From G963422565 sp963422565 (GTDB taxonomy: Bacteria > Pseudomonadota > Alphaproteobacteria > MPNO01), in contig OY730228.1 in NCBI GenBank assembly GCA_963422565.1, forward strand, positions 868,001 to 932,000: 64,000 nt of DNA, read 5' to 3'. Each line of letters opens with the position of its first letter. Position 1 is the stretch's first letter. The position numbers and the translations under genes are program-made. The notes under the pieces are model-generated. The model saw nothing but the letters and a program-made list of their open reading frames with translations, ran no database searches and was not told where the DNA came from. This document shows, piece by piece, positions 1 through 8,721 of the stretch.

Positions 1-624
1 ACGCCCAACGGGGTGAAGGTCTCGATCGCGCTCGAGGAGATGGCGCTCCCCTACGAGGCGCATCTCGTCTCCTTCGCGACCGACGATCAGATGACGCCCG
101 AGTTCCTGTCGCTCAACCCCAACAACAAGATTCCCGCCATCATCGACCCGGACGGCCCCGGCGGTGCGCCGCTGCCGCTGTTCGAGAGCGGCGCGATCCT
201 GCTCTATCTCGCCGACAAGACCGGCCGGCTGGTCCCCGCCGATCCGGCCGGGCGGCAGACCTGCATCCAGTGGCTGATGTTCCAGATGGGCGGCATCGGA
301 CCGATGTTCGGCCAGTTCGGCCATTTCTTCAAATTCGCCGCGGACAGGACCGCCGACAGCTATGCGGTGGACCGCTATCGCGGCGAGACCCGACGGCTGC
401 TCGGCGTCCTCGAAGGCCGGCTCGAGGGCAGGCCCTATCTGCTGGGCGCGGACTACTCCATCGCCGACATCGCGACCTTCCCCTGGGTCCGCACCCTCGG
501 CGGCTTCTACGAGGCGGCCGAGGCGCTCGAACTCGACCGGTATCCCAATGTCGCCGCCCATCTCGCGCGCTGCCTCGCGCGCCCGGCGGTCCAGAGGGGG
601 CTCGACCAGCCGCCCCGCGGCTGA
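1..624 (+). CDS. Glutathione S-transferase family protein, 5' end outside window
   Basis: The reading frame is open from base 1, where it already encodes the TPNG-VKVSIALEE stretch found just after the first beta strand of GST proteins, so the true start lies left of the window. The visible 207 codons hold the thioredoxin-like N-terminal domain, with the LNPNNKIPAI turn containing the cis-proline, and ESGAILLYLADK, which contacts the gamma-glutamyl part of glutathione. The helical C-terminal domain follows, with the N-capping box LLGADYSIADIATFPW. This pattern fits the bacterial YfcG/YghU-like GSTs, which act on disulfides or peroxides; the substrate is not predictable. GTG at 13 is only an internal valine. 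No partner gene is visible. Confidence 0.9.
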   Translation, partial: TPNGVKVSIALEEMALPYEAHLVSFATDDQMTPEFLSLNPNNKIPAIIDPDGPGGAPLPLFESGAILLYLADKTGRLVPADPAGRQTCIQWLMFQMGGIGPMFGQFGHFFKFAADRTADSYAVDRYRGETRRLLGVLEGRLEGRPYLLGADYSIADIATFPWVRTLGGFYEAAEALELDRYPNVAAHLARCLARPAVQRGLDQPPRG

Positions 625-815
625 GAACCCGACCCGAAACTCGCGAGCGGTGGGGTAACGGGCGGAAACTCCCACGGCCTCGGGGAGCGCCGGGCCGCGC
701 GTATACGGCCCCCGAGCGGTCTCGTCCCAGCCATGTTCAGCCCCCGCACCCGGCTTCACGGCCCCGGAGACCGGGACATGCCGAGACGGCGGCGGGGAGT
801 ACGGGGTCCGCCCGC

Positions 816-1673
816 CTATGCTTCGTCGACGACCGGGTTGGCGAGGACGCCAATGCCCGAGACCTCGACCTCTACGACATCGCCGGGAGACAGCCAACGC
901 GGCGGGTCGAACCGCGCGCCCGCGCCGAGAGGGGTCCCGGTCGAGATGACGTCGCCCCGTTTGAGCGTCGTCCAGGTCGAGACATAGCCGATCAGATATG
1001 AGAAATCGAAGATCAGATTGGCGGTTACGTCGTCCTGCCGGGTCTCTCCGTTGACCCGGCACCGCACCCGCAGATCGTCGAAGCCGTCGGGGAATTCGTC
1101 CGCGGTCACCATCCAGGGGCCGACCGACCCGCAGCGGTCGAAGTTCTTGCCCTGGGTAACGTTGAACTTGCCGTGCCGCATCCAGTCGCGGACGCAACCC
1201 TCGTTCAGGCAGGTGAGCGCCCCGATATGGGCGAGGGCGTCCGCGCGCGGAATGCGTCGCCCGCCCGTTCCGATCACGATCGCGATCTCGGCCTCGTAAT
1301 CGAGCTGCGGCGATTCCGGGGGCCGGACCAAGGCTTCGCCGTGGCCGACCATCGTATCGGGCGCGCGCAGGAACACGCTCGGATAGTCGGGAAGGGAGCT
1401 GTCCTCGTATTCCTCGTTGCGGCGGGCGTAGTTGACACCGATGCAGATCGTCTTCTCAGGATACGCGACGGGCCGGCGGTAGACGATCTCGTCGAGGCGG
1501 AAATCGGCCGTGGCGCCGCCGATCGCGCGCTCGGCGCGGCGCCTGATCTCGGGGTCGAGCAGAGAGACCGAATCCGCGACATCCGGGAGCCGCGGCCCGA
1601 GGTCGACGACACCCGCCCCCGTGACCGCGCCAAAGGAGGACCGTCCCCCGATTTCGAACGATACCAGCTTCAT
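816..1673 (-). CDS. Fumarylacetoacetate hydrolase (FAH) family protein
   Basis: The protein has 285 residues and opens with MKLVSFEIGG. A short N-terminal region is followed by the FAH fold: CIGVNYARRNEEY near residues 77-89, the metal-binding YEAEIAIVIG near 126-135, GKNFDRCGSVGPW in the middle, and the C-terminal FSYLIGYVSTWTTLKRGD and ISTGTPLGAG signatures. Members hydrolyse, isomerise or decarboxylate beta-diketone and oxo-acid products of aromatic catabolism using Mg or Mn. The gene starts 32 bases after the stop of the Rieske oxygenase on the same strand, so the two are probably co-transcribed, and ring-cleavage-product processing is a reasonable inference. The exact substrate is unknown. 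Confidence 0.9.
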   Translation of the reverse strand: MKLVSFEIGGRSSFGAVTGAGVVDLGPRLPDVADSVSLLDPEIRRRAERAIGGATADFRLDEIVYRRPVAYPEKTICIGVNYARRNEEYEDSSLPDYPSVFLRAPDTMVGHGEALVRPPESPQLDYEAEIAIVIGTGGRRIPRADALAHIGALTCLNEGCVRDWMRHGKFNVTQGKNFDRCGSVGPWMVTADEFPDGFDDLRVRCRVNGETRQDDVTANLIFDFSYLIGYVSTWTTLKRGDVISTGTPLGAGARFDPPRWLSPGDVVEVEVSGIGVLANPVVDEA

Positions 1674-1705
1674 GATACCCCGCTTCCGCCGCCGAAACGG
1701 CCCGT

Positions 1706-2947
1706 TTATACCCCCATCAGATCGCGGAACCCGTTCCAGAAACCGCGCACCGACACTTCCGTCGCGCGCGATCCCGGGCTCGGGGCCACGTCGCGCCCGC
1801 CCATCTCCAGCAAGGAGGTCCGATCCGGGTCGGCCCCGGTCGCCCGCTGGACCCAGCCGCCGACGACGCCATCCTCCATCGAGATCAGCCCGCCGGGTCC
1901 GATCAGGTTGCTCTGGTGGATGCGCGCCGCCCGCTCGGCCGGGCCGTCCCCGGCGCAACCCAGGATTCGCCAGGAGAGTTCGCAGGCTTCGGGGCCCTTG
2001 GGCGCGCAGACCCGCAGCGCGATCGAGTTCTGCGTCTGCTGGAGGACGAAATTGGGAAAGATCGACTGGATCGCCAGCGTCGTGCCGCAGGAGAATTCCG
2101 GCCAGCCGGTGACGACCCTGGGATCCGCCATGACATATCCGTCCTCGACCGAGCGCAGCTTGCCGGCCGCGTACTGCGCCTCTTCGCGGTCGGTCGAGCC
2201 GATCGAGTAGCTGATATGATGCCAGCCGCGCGGGCTCAAGGCGATACCGCCATCCATCGACAACCGGTTCAGGCGAAACGTGGTGAAGAAGAGATGGAGA
2301 AGACTCGCGTGGTAGGAGTCGCGGACGTTCTCCATATAGAGCTTCCAGTTGTTGGGCATGAATTGAGTGTAGCGGCCGAGCAGCACCATCTCCCGTCCGA
2401 GCACCCGATCGATATTCGCCCGCATCTCCGCGCCCAGATAATCGGCGAGCGGCGGCGCCTCGGGCGAGAAGGTTCCGAAGACGAGCCCGCAATAGCTGTC
2501 GACGCGGAGCCGTTCCAGCGCGTGGTCTTCGAGCCTGAAATCGCCGGGCATGCCGCCGCGCCGCGCGATGCCCTTCTGGAAGGCGACCGATTCGAGCCGC
2601 CCGCGAAGGTCGTAGGTCCAGTTGTGGTAGACGCAGGTCAGCTTGCCGGGCGCCCGCCCGGCGGCGTCGATGCAGACGAGATTCCCGCGATGGGCGCAGC
2701 GGTTGACCAATGCGTTGATCCCGCCGGCCCCGTCGCGAACGACGATCACCGGCGTCGCACCGACCGACAGGGTCCGGTAGTCGCCGGGTTCCGGTATCTC
2801 CTGACCCATGAGAAGAAAGTGCCAGGTCGGGCCGCGAAAGATGCGACGCTGTTCGGCCTCGTACATGTCGGGATCGGTGTAGACACGGTATGGAACGCGG
2901 CAAACGCCCTCGCTCGGCCAAACGAACGCTGTCCCACGATCCTGCAC
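1706..2947 (-). CDS. Rieske non-heme iron ring-hydroxylating oxygenase, alpha subunit
   Basis: This is a terminal oxygenase subunit of about 413 residues. The Rieske [2Fe-2S] site is complete: CAHRG near residue 84 and CVYHNW near 105 (CxH...CxxH). The catalytic domain carries the mononuclear iron motif NVRDSYHASLLH near 208-219, with the two histidines and the bridging aspartate. GTG at 2947 is chosen as start because FVWPSEGVCRVPYR is the usual N-terminus of the family and no ATG lies nearby; this start is uncertain. The gene heads a two-gene unit with the FAH hydrolase. No beta subunit, ferredoxin or reductase is adjacent; a ferredoxin/reductase pair lies at 53539-55110. The substrate is unknown, with aromatic acids or amines possible. 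Confidence 0.9.
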   Translation of the reverse strand: MQDRGTAFVWPSEGVCRVPYRVYTDPDMYEAEQRRIFRGPTWHFLLMGQEIPEPGDYRTLSVGATPVIVVRDGAGGINALVNRCAHRGNLVCIDAAGRAPGKLTCVYHNWTYDLRGRLESVAFQKGIARRGGMPGDFRLEDHALERLRVDSYCGLVFGTFSPEAPPLADYLGAEMRANIDRVLGREMVLLGRYTQFMPNNWKLYMENVRDSYHASLLHLFFTTFRLNRLSMDGGIALSPRGWHHISYSIGSTDREEAQYAAGKLRSVEDGYVMADPRVVTGWPEFSCGTTLAIQSIFPNFVLQQTQNSIALRVCAPKGPEACELSWRILGCAGDGPAERAARIHQSNLIGPGGLISMEDGVVGGWVQRATGADPDRTSLLEMGGRDVAPSPGSRATEVSVRGFWNGFRDLMGV

Positions 2948-2978
2948 GTTCCGGTCCCGAGCTGTCGGCGGCCGATCG

Positions 2979-3007
2979 ACTATAGTCGCGGCCGGCCGGG
3001 CGTGCCA
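2979..3007 (-). promoter_or_regulatory. Possible promoter for the Rieske oxygenase operon
   Basis: The palindrome GACTATAGTC at 2978-2987 supplies a minus-strand TATAGT (-10) about 30 bases before the GTG start. A weak TGGCAC stands 17 bases further upstream. The spacing is right but the -35 is poor, so this is tentative. Confidence 0.3.
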
Positions 3008-3049
3008 TGCCGGGGCAGCGGTTCTCGTCTTCGGGCCTGGGCCGGACGG

Positions 3050-3215
3050 ACGACGCCCCCTCCCCCCGCCTCCTTCTTCGAAGGGAGGAAGTTCGCGCAT
3101 CGCCCTCTCCCGCTCTCCTCCATGAGGGGGGTTCTTCTTCGGGAAACCCGTGATGACGCGGGCTGCGATGCCGACGGAGGCCGCCTGCCGGGACGCCGAA
3201 ACGAGAGTTTCTACG
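3050..3215 (+). repeat. Dispersed intergenic repeat, copy A
   Basis: This non-coding stretch starts with pyrimidine/purine-rich runs able to form CCCTCC/GGAGGG hairpins. It continues with GGGAAACCCGTGATGACG, GCGATGCCGACG and GGGACGCC. The same ordered blocks recur on the opposite strand at 17135-17345 and on this strand around 24868-24962. It fills the gap between the divergent Rieske operon and the dehydrogenase at 3320. No protein-coding potential was recognised; it looks like a REP/MITE-type element. Confidence 0.6.
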
Positions 3216-3319
3216 CCCGCCTTCGTCGGCTTGATTTCCGCCGCGGAAGCGGCCAGGGTATCGTCTCCTGTGCGGCCCGGCCGATTTTTCCGGAGCCGGT
3301 CGGGGAGCGGGACGACGCC

Positions 3320-4219
3320 ATGGCCATCGAGACGATCGGGATCCTGAGCCCCGGCGAGATGGGCGGCGGCGTCGGCGCGGCGCTCGCTGCGCACGGCCAT
3401 CGGGTGATCACCTGCCTCGCCGGTCGCGGCGCCGCGACCCGGGCGCGGGCCGCCCGATCGGGCTTCCACGAAGTCGCCGACCTCGAGGCGCTGGTCGCCG
3501 AGGCGGACCTCCTGCTCTCGATCCTGCCTCCCGAGAGCGCCCCGGCGCTGGCCCGCGGCGTCGCCGAGGCGATGGCGCGGGCCGGCCGCGCGCCGCCCTT
3601 CGCCGAGTGCAACGCGGTCTCGCCCGATACCGCACGGCGCATCGCCGCCCTGTTCGAGGGCAGCGGTGCCGCGGTGATCGACGCCGGGATCATCGGCTGG
3701 CCGCCGCGCACGAACGGCCCGCCGACCCGTTTCTATGTCAGCGGCCCCGCCGCCGGAATCATGGATGCGCTCGACGGCAAGGGCGTCTCGGTGCGTCCCT
3801 GCGGCCCCGAGATCGGCCGCGCATCCGCTGTCAAGATGTGCTACGCGGCGATTTCCAAGGGAACCAACGCCCTGCACACCGCGGCGATGACCGTTGCCGA
3901 CGCGCTCGGGGTGGGCGCGTCGGTGCGGGGCGAGATCGCCGACAGCGCGCCGGCGGTCATGGAGCGGATGCGCACCGCCGTTCCGCGCCTCCCCGCCGAT
4001 GCCGGCCGCTGGGTGGGCGAGATGGAGGAGATCGCCGCTACCTTCGCTTCGGTCGGCGTCGCGCCGGACTTCCACCGCGGCGCGGCCGAGGTCTTCCGCA
4101 TGCTCGACGCGACGCCCTACGGGCGGGAAACACGCGAGACCATGGACAGGACCCGCACGCTGGAAGAGACGATCGCGGCCTGCGTCGCCGGGCTCCCTGC
4201 CGCCGACGCGGCGGATTAG
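3320..4219 (+). CDS. NAD(P)-dependent dehydrogenase, 6PGDH-like with DUF1932 domain
   Basis: This 299-residue protein begins MAIETIGILSPGEMG, whose glycine-rich turn (GILSPGEMGGGVG) is the Rossmann dinucleotide-binding loop of the 6-phosphogluconate/beta-hydroxyacid dehydrogenase superfamily. LLLSILPPESA and ECNAVSPDTARR follow at the usual places. The C-terminal half, from about residue 165 (SAVKMCYAAISKGTNALHTA), matches the DUF1932 helical domain, where the lysine is the likely catalytic residue. Such enzymes oxidise or reduce small hydroxyacids; the substrate is not known. The metalloprotein gene follows after 6 bases, suggesting co-transcription. Confidence 0.85.
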   Translation: MAIETIGILSPGEMGGGVGAALAAHGHRVITCLAGRGAATRARAARSGFHEVADLEALVAEADLLLSILPPESAPALARGVAEAMARAGRAPPFAECNAVSPDTARRIAALFEGSGAAVIDAGIIGWPPRTNGPPTRFYVSGPAAGIMDALDGKGVSVRPCGPEIGRASAVKMCYAAISKGTNALHTAAMTVADALGVGASVRGEIADSAPAVMERMRTAVPRLPADAGRWVGEMEEIAATFASVGVAPDFHRGAAEVFRMLDATPYGRETRETMDRTRTLEETIAACVAGLPAADAAD

Positions 4220-4225
4220 GCGCCG

Positions 4226-4909
4226 ATGCTGCTGCCGGGCGGGCGGGAGGTCCCGCTGACCCTCCGCCGGAGCCGCCGCGCCCGCCATATCGGGCTCACG
4301 GTCTCGCCGGTAGACGGGCAGGTGACCCTGGTCCTCCCGGAGGGCGCCGCGCAGGCCGACGGCCTCGCCTTCGTCGCGCGCAAGCTGCGCTGGATCGAAG
4401 CGCGACGGGCCGCGGCGCCGGGCCGGGTCCCCTTCGCCGAGGGCGTCGTCCTGACCGTGCTCGGCGAGGCGCTGCATATCCGCCGCGCCCCAGCCGGCGG
4501 CCGGGCGGCCCGGCGCGCGGGCGGGGCGCTGCTGGTCCCCGCCGCCGCCGCGGACGACCTGGCGGGATGCGTCACCGCCTGGCTGCGCCGCAGCGCGCGG
4601 GAGGCCATCGAACCCCGCGCCGCCGAGAAGGCGGCTCGGCTCGGCCGCGGCTTCCGCGCCATCACAGTCCGCGACACCCGCACGCGCTGGGGAAGCTGCT
4701 CGGCGCAGGGCAGGCTCGGCTTCTCCTGGCGGCTGGTCCTCGCCCCGGTCCCGGTGCTCGACTATGTAGTCGCGCACGAGGTTGCCCATCTCGCCGAGAT
4801 GAATCACGGCCCCCGCTTCTGGGCGCATGTCGAGGCGCTCTGCCCTGGGGCGGACCGCGCCCGCGCCTGGCTCAGGGCCAACGGCGCCGCGCTCCACCGC
4901 TACGGCTGA
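4226..4909 (+). CDS. YgjP/SprT-like metallopeptidase-domain protein (DUF45)
   Basis: The 227-residue protein has the zincin-type motif HEVAHLAEMNHGPRFW near residues 185-200, including HExxH and the downstream histidine, and the family signature TRWGSCSAQGRLGFSWRLVL just before it. The N-terminal half is an arginine-rich beta region (LRRSRRARHIGLTV). This is the usual architecture of YgjP-type proteins (DUF45/M48-like); proteolytic activity is assumed rather than shown for most members. It lies 6 bases after the DUF1932 dehydrogenase. Its last 10 bases overlap the convergent hydrolase gene. Confidence 0.88.
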   Translation: MLLPGGREVPLTLRRSRRARHIGLTVSPVDGQVTLVLPEGAAQADGLAFVARKLRWIEARRAAAPGRVPFAEGVVLTVLGEALHIRRAPAGGRAARRAGGALLVPAAAADDLAGCVTAWLRRSAREAIEPRAAEKAARLGRGFRAITVRDTRTRWGSCSAQGRLGFSWRLVLAPVPVLDYVVAHEVAHLAEMNHGPRFWAHVEALCPGADRARAWLRANGAALHRYG

Positions 4910-5781
4910 GCGCCGAGCCCCATCATCGCGAAGGCCGCGCGGAGGATCGGCCCCTCGGGATCGTTCAGAAAGCGCCGCAGTGCGAAATGGTTGACGCCGG
5001 GGAGCGCGATCTCGGCGACCGCGAGCCCCCGCGCACGCCAGGCGGCGGCGAAGTCGCGCGACTGGCGGCGGAACTCTCGCTGCTCGCCGCCGCCATAGCC
5101 GATCACCAGCGGGCAGCCGTCCTCGGGGATATGCAGAATGGCGCTGTTGCGCCGCGCCGCCGCCTCGTCGAGCCGAAGATAGGCGTTGCGCGCGCTGAGG
5201 CGCACCGGCTCCAGATCGTACATGCCGCTGCACAGGAGGCCGCCCTTGACGATGCCGCGCGGCAGGCCGTGGCCGGCCGCCCAGTCGGTGACCACCATCA
5301 TCCCGCCGACATGGCCGCCGGAGGAGTGGCCGGCGATGAACAGCCGGTCCGGATCGCCGTTGAAGGAGGCGGCTTCGCGCCAGGACCAGACGACGCCCTC
5401 GCGCGCCTGGCGGATCAGCTCGTCGAGATCGACCTTGGGGCAGAGCGAGAAGTTGACCGCGACGAAGGCGGCCCCGGCGGACGCGAAGGACTCGGCCATG
5501 AAGCTCTCGACGGACTTGTCCGAACGGGTCCAGGCGCCGCCATGCATGTAGACGACGATCGGGGATGCGGGTGCCGCGGCGGGAAAGACATCGAGCTTCT
5601 GGTCCTCCCCCGGCCCGTAGGCGATGTCGATCCGGCAGTCGAGCCTGTCCCGGACGCGCGCCGAGGCCTCGGCATCGGCGGCGATATAGTCCTCGGCGTC
5701 GGGGACCAGGACGCGCTGGTCGTACTGATCGTCCAGCGCCCGCTGGTCGTAGTCGAGATAGACCTTCGGGCCGCCCGCCAT
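4900..5781 (-). CDS. Alpha/beta hydrolase, kynurenine formamidase/BD-FAE-like
   Basis: The chosen ATG at 5781 gives 293 residues starting MAGGPKVYLDYDQ, which resembles the arylformamidase N-terminus (substrate-gating DQRALDDQYDQ). The oxyanion motif YMHGGAWTRSDK and the nucleophile elbow GHSSGG are clear, with the catalytic histidine probably in LPGVNHF near the end. These features place it with arylformamidase/carboxylesterase-like hydrolases (BD-FAE). No other tryptophan-catabolic gene is nearby, so the formamidase role remains a guess. An in-frame ATG at 5838 would add 19 poorly conserved residues. The EamA transporter gene lies just upstream (31-base gap) on the same strand. Confidence 0.85.
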   Translation of the reverse strand: MAGGPKVYLDYDQRALDDQYDQRVLVPDAEDYIAADAEASARVRDRLDCRIDIAYGPGEDQKLDVFPAAAPASPIVVYMHGGAWTRSDKSVESFMAESFASAGAAFVAVNFSLCPKVDLDELIRQAREGVVWSWREAASFNGDPDRLFIAGHSSGGHVGGMMVVTDWAAGHGLPRGIVKGGLLCSGMYDLEPVRLSARNAYLRLDEAAARRNSAILHIPEDGCPLVIGYGGGEQREFRRQSRDFAAAWRARGLAVAEIALPGVNHFALRRFLNDPEGPILRAAFAMMGLGAQP

Positions 5782-5812
5782 CGCCTCCGCCCCCGCATCG
5801 CGCCCCGGCAGT

Positions 5813-6760
5813 CTAGCGGCCGGGGCCGAGGGGCGCACCCGCCGGGGCGGCGCCCTTCCGGGCGAGGTGGAAGACAGCGCCGCAGATCAGCGCGCCGCCG
5901 GCGAGCGTCCACAGATCGGGCAGCTCGGCGAACAGCAGAAACCCCGCGAGGCTCGCCCAGACCAGCTTGCTGAAGTCGGCCGGCAGGACCGCCGTCGCGT
6001 CGGCCTCGCGGAAGGCCTGGGCGAGCGCCAGATGGGCGAGTCCGCCGAGCACGCCGATGAGGGCAAGCAGGCCGAGCTGTCCGAGGTCCGGCCAGCGCCA
6101 GACGAACATCGCCGGCACCGCGGCGAGCGGGATCTGCAGGAGCGCCGCGTAGAGCGCGATCGTGAAGCTAGACTCGGTCCGCGCCAGCACCTTGATCGTC
6201 ATCAGCGCGCAGGCCCAGATCGCGCAGGAAGCGAGGACGACCAGCCCGCCCGCGCCGATGGCGCCGACCCCCGGGCGGAGCACGATCGCCGCGCCGGCGA
6301 AGCCGACCGCAAGCCCGAGCGCCCGCGCCCGGGTGATCCGCTCGCCCAGCACCAGCACCGCCAGCACGCTGGCGAACAGGGGCGAGGTGAAGGCGAGCGC
6401 GCTGACCTCGGCGAGCGGGACGATCAGGAGCCCGTAGAAGAAGAGATACATCGCCACGATGTTGAGCCCCGCCCGCGCCGCATGCAGCCCGAGCCTGCGA
6501 GTGTGGAGCGCGCGGAAACCCGGGCCGATCAGCCAGGGGGATAGGGCCAAGAAGGCGAACAACGTCCGGAAGAAGGCGATCTCGAGGATGTGGATGTCTT
6601 CGGAGACCAGGCGGACGCAGACGGCCATCGACACCGACGACAGCGCGGCGGCGAGCATCATCGCGACTCCGCGCGCGGCCGGCGGCGCGGATCCAAGACC
6701 GCCGACCCGGCTGATGCGCATCCCGACCATCCTGTCCTCGGAGAGGTCGCTCAATAGCAC
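5813..6760 (-). CDS. EamA-family (DMT superfamily) inner-membrane transporter
   Basis: The protein is 315 residues or slightly fewer, since in-frame ATGs at codons 11 and 14 are alternatives. It has about ten hydrophobic helices arranged as two EamA repeats. Repeat one ends near LVLGERITRARALGLAVGFAGA and repeat two near LLFAELPDLWTLAGGALI, each with the short glutamate-containing turn typical of drug/metabolite transporters. It probably exports a small metabolite or amino acid; substrate unknown. It precedes the hydrolase gene on the minus strand and may be co-transcribed with it. Confidence 0.85.
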   Translation of the reverse strand: MLLSDLSEDRMVGMRISRVGGLGSAPPAARGVAMMLAAALSSVSMAVCVRLVSEDIHILEIAFFRTLFAFLALSPWLIGPGFRALHTRRLGLHAARAGLNIVAMYLFFYGLLIVPLAEVSALAFTSPLFASVLAVLVLGERITRARALGLAVGFAGAAIVLRPGVGAIGAGGLVVLASCAIWACALMTIKVLARTESSFTIALYAALLQIPLAAVPAMFVWRWPDLGQLGLLALIGVLGGLAHLALAQAFREADATAVLPADFSKLVWASLAGFLLFAELPDLWTLAGGALICGAVFHLARKGAAPAGAPLGPGR

Positions 6761-6863
6761 GGGTGCCGCCCGGGCGCGAACCGGTGCCCCTTTCGCGCGG
6801 CAAGCTGCTAGAATGGACCGGCCGCCCGGATCGAGACGGGCCGCGCGTCGGGGGAGCGGAGCC

Positions 6864-7376
6864 TTGGACAGTCTACTCGTCGCCTTTGCGATCGGTCTGG
6901 TCGTCTGGCTGCTGATGCGCCGGGCGGTCTATGCGCGGGCACGCCGGCAGATGGCCCAGCGCGAAGCCTCGGGACAGGCGCCGCCGCCGAGCGGCGACGC
7001 CCGGTCGATGCCCCGGCTCGGCACGCCCGGCACCGTGACCCGCGACCAGGTCGCCCGGCTCCGGGAGCGCAGCTTCGAGCCGTCGCGCGACTGGAGCCAC
7101 GAGGAGGCCCAGCTCATCCTCGACACGGTGACCTATCTGCGCGCCGTCATCCGGGAGGAGACCGACGACGACGATCCGCCGATCGAGATCCAGAACAAGG
7201 TGCTGGGGTTCATCCTCACCGACGAGACGATGCGCGAAGCGACCCAGGACTGGGCGATCAACCTGACCCGGGAGGACGAGGAGAGCGGGCGGTTCGACTT
7301 GCCGCACGACGAGACCTACGAGCGAGTCGCGGATTTCATCGAAGACCTCTGGGAGGACTCGACCGGCGGCGTCTGA
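6864..7376 (+). CDS. Small single-pass membrane protein of unknown function
   Basis: From TTG at 6864, preceded by GGGGAG seven bases away, the gene encodes 170 residues. Residues 2-15 form one hydrophobic segment (DSLLVAFAIGLVVWLL) followed by a basic stretch, so an N-terminal anchor with a cytoplasmic remainder is likely. The C-terminal two thirds are strongly acidic and helical (RDWSHEEAQLILDTVTYLRA, EIQNKVLGFILTDE, YERVADFIEDLWED). I do not recognise the family. Upstream in-frame codons overlap the divergent EamA gene and look non-coding, which supports the TTG start. Confidence 0.7.
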   Translation: MDSLLVAFAIGLVVWLLMRRAVYARARRQMAQREASGQAPPPSGDARSMPRLGTPGTVTRDQVARLRERSFEPSRDWSHEEAQLILDTVTYLRAVIREETDDDDPPIEIQNKVLGFILTDETMREATQDWAINLTREDEESGRFDLPHDETYERVADFIEDLWEDSTGGV

Positions 7377-7677
7377 GCTGCGCCGATTCTCGAGGGCGGC
7401 GCGCCCGAGAAGCAGAGCGGCGAACGAACCGAAGTTTCGGCGTGTACGGCTCAGGAACCGAAAGAACTTCCAAGACGCGGACATTGCGGTCCGGGACCGC
7501 ATGTTCCTCGTCGGCGCCAACATGGTGTCCGGGCGCCGCCGCAACAAATGCGGAGAGCCCGCGCCGCGCGCTGCGTTGCCGGCGCCGCCTCGTCCGCCGG
7601 CACGGAGGATCCGGGGACGCCGGGTGAGCCGGATCGAACCTATCGAATCGCGCGGCGCTGGCGCGGAACGGCCGGCG
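7377..7677. other. Gap before queA, no feature recognised
   Basis: This is 301 bases between the membrane-protein gene and queA. An open frame in phase with queA reaches back to 7501, but its composition (basic, without QueA-like motifs) suggests it is not translated. A queA promoter presumably lies here; no convincing -35/-10 pair was seen. Confidence 0.4.
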
Positions 7678-8721
7678 ATGCGGACCGATGCCTTCGATTT
7701 CGACCTTCCGGCAGGGCGGATCGCCGACAGGCCGGCGGTGCCGCGCGAGGCGGCGCGGCTTCTCGAGGTCGGCGCAAGGCTGCGCGACCGCACGGTCGGC
7801 GACCTGCCGGACCTGCTGCGCCCCGGCGACGCGCTGGTCGTCAACGACACCAGGGTCGTCCCCGCCCGGCTGTTCGGCCGGCGCGGCAAGGCGCGGATCG
7901 AGGTGACCCTGATCCGCCCCGCCGGCGGCCCGGCGAGGCTCGACTGGGCGGCGTTCGCGCGACCGGCGCGGCGGCTGAAGCCCGGCGATGCGATCGCTTT
8001 CGCCGACGGTTTCGCCGCCCGCGTGGTCGGGCGCGGCCCGGGCGGCGAGGTCAGGCTGCGCTTCCCCGAGGGGCTCGACCTCGCCGGCGCGCTCGACCGC
8101 CACGGCCATGCGCCGCTGCCGCCGTATATCCGCCGCCCCGCCGGTCCCGACGCGCGCGACCGGCGCGACTATCAGTGCGTGTACGCCCGGGTCGACGGCG
8201 CCGTCGCCGCGCCGACCGCGGGACTTCACCTGACCGAAAGGCTGCTGCGGCAGATCGCGGAGCGGGGCATCGCGGTCGTGCCGGTCACCCTCCATGTCGG
8301 GGCCGGGACCTTCCTGCCGGTCAGGGCGGCGGTCGTCGCGGACCATGCGATGCATGCCGAGCGCGGCGAGATCGCGGCCGCCGCGGCGCGGGCCATCGCC
8401 GGGGTGAGGGACGCCGGCGGCCGGGTCGTCGCGGTCGGGACCACCTCGCTCCGGCTGATCGAGTCGGCGGCCGGCGAGGACGGCACGGTCGCCCCCTTCG
8501 CCGGCGAGACCCGGCTGTTCATCACGCCCGGCTACCGCTTCCGGGCGGTCGATGCGCTGTTGACCAACTTCCACCAGCCGCGCTCGACCCTGTTCATGCT
8601 GGTCGCCGCGTTCAGCGGGCTGGCGCGGATGAAGGCGGCCTATGCCCATGCGGTCGCCGCCGGCTACCGCTTCCACTCCTACGGCGATGCGACCTTCCTG
8701 ACCCGTATGGACGACATCTGA
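7678..8721 (+). CDS. queA: S-adenosylmethionine:tRNA ribosyltransferase-isomerase
   Basis: QueA transfers and isomerises the ribosyl moiety of SAM onto preQ1-tRNA to give epoxyqueuosine-tRNA. The 347-residue product begins MRTDAFDFDLPAGRIADRPA, the standard QueA N-terminus, which fixes the start. It carries GDALVVNDTRVVPARLFG, PLPPYIRRPAGPDARDRRDY, PTAGLHLTERLL, LHVGAGTFLPV and the C-terminal TNFHQPRSTLFMLVAAFSG. The stop overlaps the tgt start (TGATG at 8719-8723), so the two queuosine genes are translationally coupled. queG lies 5 kb downstream beyond the TRAP remnant. Confidence 0.97.
   Translation: MRTDAFDFDLPAGRIADRPAVPREAARLLEVGARLRDRTVGDLPDLLRPGDALVVNDTRVVPARLFGRRGKARIEVTLIRPAGGPARLDWAAFARPARRLKPGDAIAFADGFAARVVGRGPGGEVRLRFPEGLDLAGALDRHGHAPLPPYIRRPAGPDARDRRDYQCVYARVDGAVAAPTAGLHLTERLLRQIAERGIAVVPVTLHVGAGTFLPVRAAVVADHAMHAERGEIAAAAARAIAGVRDAGGRVVAVGTTSLRLIESAAGEDGTVAPFAGETRLFITPGYRFRAVDALLTNFHQPRSTLFMLVAAFSGLARMKAAYAHAVAAGYRFHSYGDATFLTRMDDI

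Noticed and set aside
816..3008. A 730-residue minus-strand ORF covering the FAH and Rieske genes
   Set aside because: Only its C-terminal 285 residues match a family; the rest is an out-of-frame shadow of the Rieske oxygenase.
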